Of a stretch of DNA of 64,000 nucleotides, positions 58,510 through 64,000 are shown one piece after another. The stretch comes from Terfezia claveryi (Eukaryota > Ascomycota > Pezizomycetes > Pezizales > Pezizaceae). Numbering within the stretch: the first letter of the stretch is position 1; every line of letters begins with the position of its first letter. The stretch is taken from positions 124,001-188,000 of the forward strand of contig WHUX01000097.1 in assembly GCA_015179025.1 (NCBI GenBank). Direction: 5' to 3'. The notes beneath the pieces were generated by a model. The model searched no databases and was not told the origin of the DNA. It was given only the letters and a program-made list of their open reading frames with translations. The position numbers and the translations under genes are program-made.

Positions 58510-58737
58510 TTTATCGCATGGAGGTTTCCATAGAATGCAAAATCGCGAAAATAAATATAATTCAAGGCTGTCTATCTGCTGGCCAATCTTTTCGCTTTCG
58601 CTTGGCTCAAGGGCCGTGGAACAAGCGACCTGACAAAGAATTGCGTAAGAAGCTTGAGAATGGTTTAGCGCCGTGGTGTTCACGTCAAGAACTTCAACTT
58701 CGTATGCGACAGCTTTTTCTCCTATCTCGAAAACAGG
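58510..58737. promoter_or_regulatory. Shared 228-bp divergent promoter region
   Basis: Only 228 bp separate the start codons of the PQ-loop gene (-, ATG 58509) and the scramblase gene (+, ATG 58738), so both promoters and 5' leaders must lie here. I see no clear TATA box or named operator. Confidence 0.5.
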
Positions 58738-60200
58738 ATGTTTACTCTCGCATCAAAAACAGTCCTTCCTTTGATAGCGAGGGCCGGGACATCAGCTCGC
58801 ACTTACTTAACAATTAGACGACCCGGAGGTATTGATAGTCCTCGCTCGGTATCCCGCCGAAAGACCCCACCCGAGAGAGTCGTATTCCGAGACGAGCTCC
58901 AAGACTATGTTACAGAAACCCAGAAAGCTTCCGAGCCAATCAGCAACTCTCTGCTCTCTCCAGTTCATACTCCAGAAGATCCAAATGGTGTGTTGAAGAG
59001 CTCACACCCCGCTGCAAGGCTACTGGATAATTCGGCTTTGGTAATCCAGAGGGAGCTCGAGCTTGGGAATTTACTGCTGTAAGCCTCCAAAGCTCTGACG
59101 GGTCATTGGAGATCTTCTTTGACTCTCTACTAACTGAGACAGTGGTTTCGAGCAGGCAAATAAGTATGTCATTATGGACCCGAACGGTAATCATGTGGGG
59201 TTCATTGCCGAGGAGGAATCTGGAATCGCCAAGATAGTCGCAAGGCAATGGTTTCGGACCCACCGAGCTTTCACAACACATGTGTTTGATAAGGAAGAGA
59301 GGGAGGTGTTGAGGGTAGCTTTCCCATTATCTTTCAACGCCTATCCTCCATTTCATGGCTGACTGGGGTCGACAACTATAGTTCCATCGGCCTTTCTCCT
59401 TCATTAATTCTCGCATCCGTGTCTTCGATCCTATCAACCCCACATCCACATCCACATCCACTACAGTTGAGCCGTCGGCCCTAAGGATTATCGGGGAATG
59501 TCAACAGCAATGGCACCTGCTCCGGAGAAAATACAATCTATTTTTGTATCATGATCCTATCACGGGAAGCTATGCAAGTGAGGCAGGAAAGCAGATTGGT
59601 GGTCCAGTGGAAAATCATGGAGTGTTCACACAATTTGCATACGTGGATGAGCCATTTCTCAATTGGGACTTTTCACTCCTTTCCGCAGACGATCAACTGG
59701 TTGGTTCAGTCAATCGTAATTTTGCTGGATTTGGCCGGGAAATATTCACAGATACGGGTGTCTATGCCTTGAGAATGGACTCGGCTTCAGCGGCTAGTGA
59801 GCCCAGGCATCTGATTTCCAATACACACCAGGGCAGGGCAATTCGTGATGGAGACAATGCGGTGGTCGAAAGTGGAGGGGAAAGGGGCATGACCTTAGAT
59901 GAGAGAGCAGTGATGATGGCAACAGCCGTGACAATCGATTTTGATTATTTCAGTAGGCATTCGGGGCATGGAGGGGGATTTGGGTTTTTCCCGTTCTTCC
60001 CAATAGGAGGAGAATACACAGATCCGTCAGGTCAAACAAGGCAAGTTGGAGAGGATACTAGCATGTTTCCACCTCAGAGCCCAGGGGGCCAGGTAGGACA
60101 GTTTGGAGACCAGAATGGACCTTTTGGAGGTGGCAATGGGGGCGATGGGGGTGGGGGTGGGGGTGGCGGTGAGGGTGGTTATTGGCCATGGGACGAGTAA
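58738..60200 (+). CDS. Mitochondrial scramblase-family protein (Aim25-like), three exons
   Basis: Exons 58738-59078, 59143-59314 and 59382-60200 give 443 residues. Introns are 64 nt (GTAAGC, CTAAC branch, CAG) and 67 nt (GTAGCT, TGACTG, TAG), with phases matching. The N-terminus is Arg/Ser/Thr-rich with no acidic residues for ~30 positions (MFTLASKTVLPLIARAGTSAR), a good mitochondrial targeting peptide. The scramblase domain follows: LLDNSALVIQRELELGN, EQANKYVIMDPNG, then VLRFHRPFSFINSRIRVFDP across the second splice, GSVNRNFAGFGREIFTD and TIDFDYFSRHSG. The C-terminal tail is Gly-rich. Yeast Aim25 is the relative; its role in mitochondrial membranes is poorly defined. No frame damage. Confidence 0.9.
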
Positions 60201-62453
60201 CGCCAGCTGGGCATAACCGAACCTGGGGTATCTCCGCTGCCGATCACTCAATCGACTTTCTTGCAGATTTCCTTTCTTTTTTTTCATTTCGTTGATCAGC
60301 GCATGGACGGATGCATAAATTCCACACGTGTGCATTGGGCGTCTCGGTTGGCATCATTCCTCTCTTTTAGAGTTCATAGAATGTATTTCCTGGGCTAAGT
60401 TGGTATGCAATTCGTTTGTTGTTGTCATACTGTACATAATATGTTCCCTTTCCACTACACCTAAAATGAGACAGACATGGTGCTTACAGTTCCACCAAAA
60501 AAAAAAAAAAAAAAAAAAAAGGTAGCTCCACATAATACCTATTCCCAAACAATTTATATTCTCAAACAATTTACTAGGCTGGATTGCCCCTTTGGTTGTG
60601 CAGGTAGATGTTGTGGTACCTACCTACAGTACCTGGGTAATGTATTTCGCCTTCGATCTGTCGGTGTGACAAGGTACCAGGTTCATGTCAGCACATGCGA
60701 GGGAGATCAACAGATGTGCAATAATTATATTAATGACATTTACAAGGGGATCTACTCCGTAAGGAGCGGTGTTGATGATCTTCTCAGTAGCCTTTTTTAG
60801 CGGAATACTGACCCAACCGGCGAATATATATCTTGAAGAGTACTATGTACCTAGGAAACGTTATTTGTGCCTGAATTGCAAAAGTGGCCGCACAAGTAGG
60901 TACAGCACTACCAACTGGCAACTGTCCGCAAGGGAGAGAAAATTTAGGGGCACAGGTTAATACATAGGCTTATAGCAATTACAGGACCTTGGTTTCTGGA
61001 GACAGGGCACCAGCTGTGGGAGTCACATATGTAATTTTCAGGCGCTGTTTTCAACTGTGACTCTCAGTAGGTATGTACAGTACATAGGTAGGGCATTGAG
61101 TATCCTTGCGCACATCACAGTCATTTTTTTTTCTCCACCCCTTTGGTTATGCACTTCACCTGTGGTTCTGAGACACCCCCGGTATTCATTCCTGTAGATC
61201 AGTGCTGGGCTGATCAGGGACCGCCGACGGCCGCTGAGGACGCCCAGAATTCGTAACAGGTGCCATCAGCATCACAGTAGCTCAGCTGTCTGTCGGCATT
61301 TCCCACGCTCAGGCTTGTGCGAGAAAAAGCACTGTCAACAGGTGGTTATCACTAGGTATGGACAGTCGGTGCGATTGCCCGGGGCCCCGGACGGCGATGT
61401 CGCTCTTTTCGTCTGGGCCGGAGCGTGCGTGATAAGAAAAATGACCCCTAGCAAGCTCTGACATTTGGAGAGAGGATTGGATCCCGAGGCAGTTGCCTGA
61501 GAGGCGCCACAAACCTGAAATAACCACGCAGGTTGTGGAACGGCCATCAAGATGTTTATTAAAGAGTACGATATATGCCAATTCAGTGATTCACCGTCTA
61601 CCACGCCCCCATGCCTTACCAGTTCCTATGGGTCGAGCCTTGCCCGTTACCAGGACAGCTTACAAGCAGGCCCAACTCCATGGAAACAGCCCATCCGGCC
61701 CCCCCGCATCCTCACCGTATATCATGTGCCTTCTTTCGTGATGGTTATTCTGTCCACCCTGCGCTCGCAATTTCCTGACCCGTAGGATTGGTAGTGATCG
61801 TCCTAACGCAAGACATTCTCATGGGCGGAGGAGGGGGGCCATCAGGGCGCACAAGCTGAGCAACCCCCCCCCCTGCTGGCACACCCGGTACGAAACCGAC
61901 CAACCCCCTCTTCCTCCCCCAATTGTCCGTCCCCTGCTCCACCGTCTCGCTAGGCAAATACTCAAGGTCCCTGGCCCAGGCCCCGGCCAGGCCGGGCCCC
62001 GGGTTCCGTGTCTCTGGGAAATCTCCGTGCTGTAATAATACCATACTTTGTATGTACTGTCGCTCCAGCCTAATATAACAACCCCAAACACAAAACTCTC
62101 CATAACTTATATGTACAGCATTGCCCCCCCTACATTAGCTCGCCTTCACCGCCTTCCATTCTCAATCTTTCTCTGCTTAAAACGTCTTGCTGCTGTTTGT
62201 TTCCAACATTTGCTGTGTGGTGCCCGCCAAATCCCTTTGGACGTGGGCCGCCTGAGTTGAGATTCTACAATTGTCTAGATCTGCTCCCCCCACACCCCAC
62301 TTACCCGTCTACTGCCTATCCTATAGATTTCAGTTGTGCTTGTTGCGTACAACCGGGTAGTTATTTACGTGCAAGAAACCGCAATATTGTTGTCGGCACC
62401 TCGCCTGTCTTTTGACGAATCACGTCTGAGAGATCGATAGGGTTGAGTTAAAT
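60201..62453. other. Long intergenic region with A24 tract
   Basis: No supported gene in 2.25 kb. It holds an uninterrupted A24 run (60497-60520), many GGTACCTACCT/AGGTAGGT-like words (e.g. 60617-60640), and a pyrimidine-rich stretch before the URC4 start. ORFs on both strands at 61309-62103 overlap and lack domain signs. Confidence 0.5.
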
Positions 62454-64000
62454 ATGGGGCTATTCTCAAAAAAAGGGTCTAGCCGTGCCAATTCGGTCAA
62501 CTCCGACAAAACCACAAAAAGCAAATCAACGACTTCATCATCATTTCATTCTATACGAAGTACAGCGTCAACTACAAAAATGTCTCTCCCAGAAAGCAGC
62601 TGTTTGAGTATGCCACCAATGCCCGCTAACACGTCACCGGTTGAGCTCACGCCAGCGCCGAATCCGCTGTTGGATCCGAGTGGGTATTTGAGGAGTATCT
62701 ACGCAGTCAGGGAGACGAGTAGGCATGTGTTGGATGCGGCGTTGAAGGGGAGGTTGACGAATTTCCATGTGGACTTGACGAAGTTTAAGGATGTGGTTAA
62801 TTACGTGGTGTCGATTATCAAGGTTGGTGAACTGTGCCGATGGAAACTGTTGGGTCTGTGCTGACCCCGTGTTAGAGAGACTATGCTCCAGATTTTAGTG
62901 CAATTCCTTCTCATGGAAGATGGCAGCACTTTGAAGTTGGGGGAGTGCCGAGGATAGACACGATGATGGCCTTCTGGGGAAGTACTGTTGATTCTCATGA
63001 GCGATGCAGGAGGTTGCTTGACTTGTTTGTGGTGTCGGTTCTGTTAGATGCTGGCGCGGGGACAAAATGGCAATATAAGGCACAGAATGGAAAGATATAT
63101 CGGAGAAGCGAGGGGTTGGCAGTTGCCAGTTTGGAGATGTTCCAGACTGGACTATTCTCGAGCAACACTACGCAGCCTCATCAGGTGGATGGTATATACT
63201 TCATGATCTGGCATGGCATTAAGCCCAGCTAATGTTGCCTATGGCAGGTGCTGCTTTGAAGAACCTTACCGTCGACATACTGGCCAAGGGTCTACAGATT
63301 TCCAACACGAACCCAATTGACGGTCTTGAGGGGCGATCGTCGCTCTTGATGAAACTCGGAGATGCCATGGACAACCAGACCTTCTTTGGTGTGGACGCAC
63401 GGCCTGGAAATATGCTTGGTACGAAATTTTAACTCATTTGTTCAATAATCATACCTAACCTGTATTGTAGACTACCTCCTCCAACACTCTTCTACTCGAA
63501 CGATCGACGAGAAGCCAGTAATTCCAGTACCTACTTTGTGGACGGTGTTGATGGATGGGCTTGCACCAATCTGGCCTCAGTCACGAACCCAATTTGACGG
63601 TATCTCTCTTGGAGATGCCTGGCCATGCTCATCTATGCCCCTGCACCTGGCTGGGAACGTATCGTATGTTTCCACAAACTTACGCAGTGGATGGCATACT
63701 CCCTGATGGTGCCAATGCAGAAGCTTGCTGGTGTAACCTGGGCTGGGGAGTACCTTCTCACTGGGCTCCCCGAGTATCGAAATGGTGGTTTGTTTATTGA
63801 TCTGGGGCTTCTCACCTTGAAGGAAGCACAAGAAAAGCGGGGATTGGAAGCTTATCACCAGAATGCAAAGAGAGCGGGTCAGCCAAACGTGGAGGTTGTG
63901 CCGATGTTTACCCCAGACGATGATGTTATTGTGGAATGGAGAGCGTGTACATTGGGGTTCCTTGATATGCTCCTGCCGGAGGTTAATAGGGGCCTGGGAT
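62454..64000 (+). CDS. URC4: Urc4/Urg3-type DUF1688 protein, 5' four exons (runs off the window)
   Basis: Exons 62454-62822, 62876-63191, 63248-63418 and 63471 to beyond 64000. Introns are 53, 56 and 52 nt, with donors GTTGGT, GTATAT and GTACGA and all phases agreeing. After a Ser/Thr/Lys-rich start the DUF1688 domain is clear: YLRSIYAVRETSRHVLDAAL, RLTNFHVDLTKF, HFEVGGVPRIDTMMAFW, DLFVVSVLLDAGAGTKW, GVDARPGNMLDYLL, TRTQFDG-like QSRTQFDG, SLGDAWPC, GGLFIDLGLLTLKEAQ, DDDVIVEWRACTLGFLD. The family is required for uracil catabolism by the URC pathway in fungi; its chemistry is unsettled. At the C4 run 63638-63641 the frame changes by one, and a fifth C would join SLGDAWPC to GWERIVCFHKLTQWMAYSL. 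This is a sequencing error or a real frameshift. Confidence 0.9.

Noticed and set aside
1..64000. tRNA, rRNA and CRISPR features
   Set aside because: None seen by reading. The only tRNA-like match is the 12-nt copia primer site, which is not a tRNA gene.

Overview
The window is nuclear DNA of a filamentous ascomycete (Pezizomycotina). The evidence is short spliceosomal introns (46-77 nt, GTRNGT donors, CTRAY-like branch sites, YAG acceptors), fungal single-copy genes (RRP15, RAD9/CRB2, GTR1, AIM25-type scramblase, URC4), and transposons whose stop codons mostly look like C-to-T changes, as left by repeat-induced point mutation (RIP). I cannot fix the class or genus from sequence alone.

Layout. 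1-3.0 kb: two host genes (RRP15 C-terminus; an unidentified coiled-coil protein). 3.2-45.3 kb: a transposon cluster. 45.8-64 kb: gene-rich host DNA with RAD9/CRB2 (-), GTR1 (-), an eroded pseudogene (+), an MFS transporter (+), a PQ-loop vacuolar transporter (-) divergent from a mitochondrial scramblase (+), and URC4 (+, cut by the window end).

Main result. The cluster is mostly one old DNA transposon at 7370-44034, bounded by ~150-bp imperfect terminal inverted repeats and flanked on both sides by CTATAG. Removing the later insertions leaves a core of about 13.0 kb. It carries two unidentified multi-part ORFs (A with a coiled coil, about 20 GMGGx repeats and a Cys cluster; B with AVGQ-like repeats), a RecQ-type helicase pseudogene on + and, convergent to it, a large DUF6589-like pseudogene on -. 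The closest known concept is the helicase-encoding lineage of Academ transposons, but that assignment is a hypothesis.

Nesting order read from target-site duplications: (i) a Fot1/pogo element with one internal stop sits inside the left inverted repeat (TSD TA); (ii) a non-autonomous LTR element E1 (278-bp LTRs, TSD ATTAA) splits ORF A; inside E1 lies a miniature LTR element E2 (~650-bp LTRs, TSD CCTAT), and inside E2's second LTR lies a 2.66-kb foldback element (TSD CA); (iii) a copia element (TSD ACCCC/ACCTC, primer site matching the initiator tRNA-Met anticodon arm) splits ORF B; (iv) an 8.9-kb Ty3/gypsy chromovirus (TSD CATAT) splits the tail of the DUF6589-like gene. A Tad/I-type LINE with an inverted 5' part and a small TIR element lie to the left; a ~1.2-kb extremely AT-rich block lies just outside the right end.

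Host gene models were built by hand from splice signals and frame continuity. Four have a frame break that may be a sequencing error in a homopolymer, a weak-donor intron or real damage (coiled-coil gene, RAD9, PQ-loop gene, URC4).
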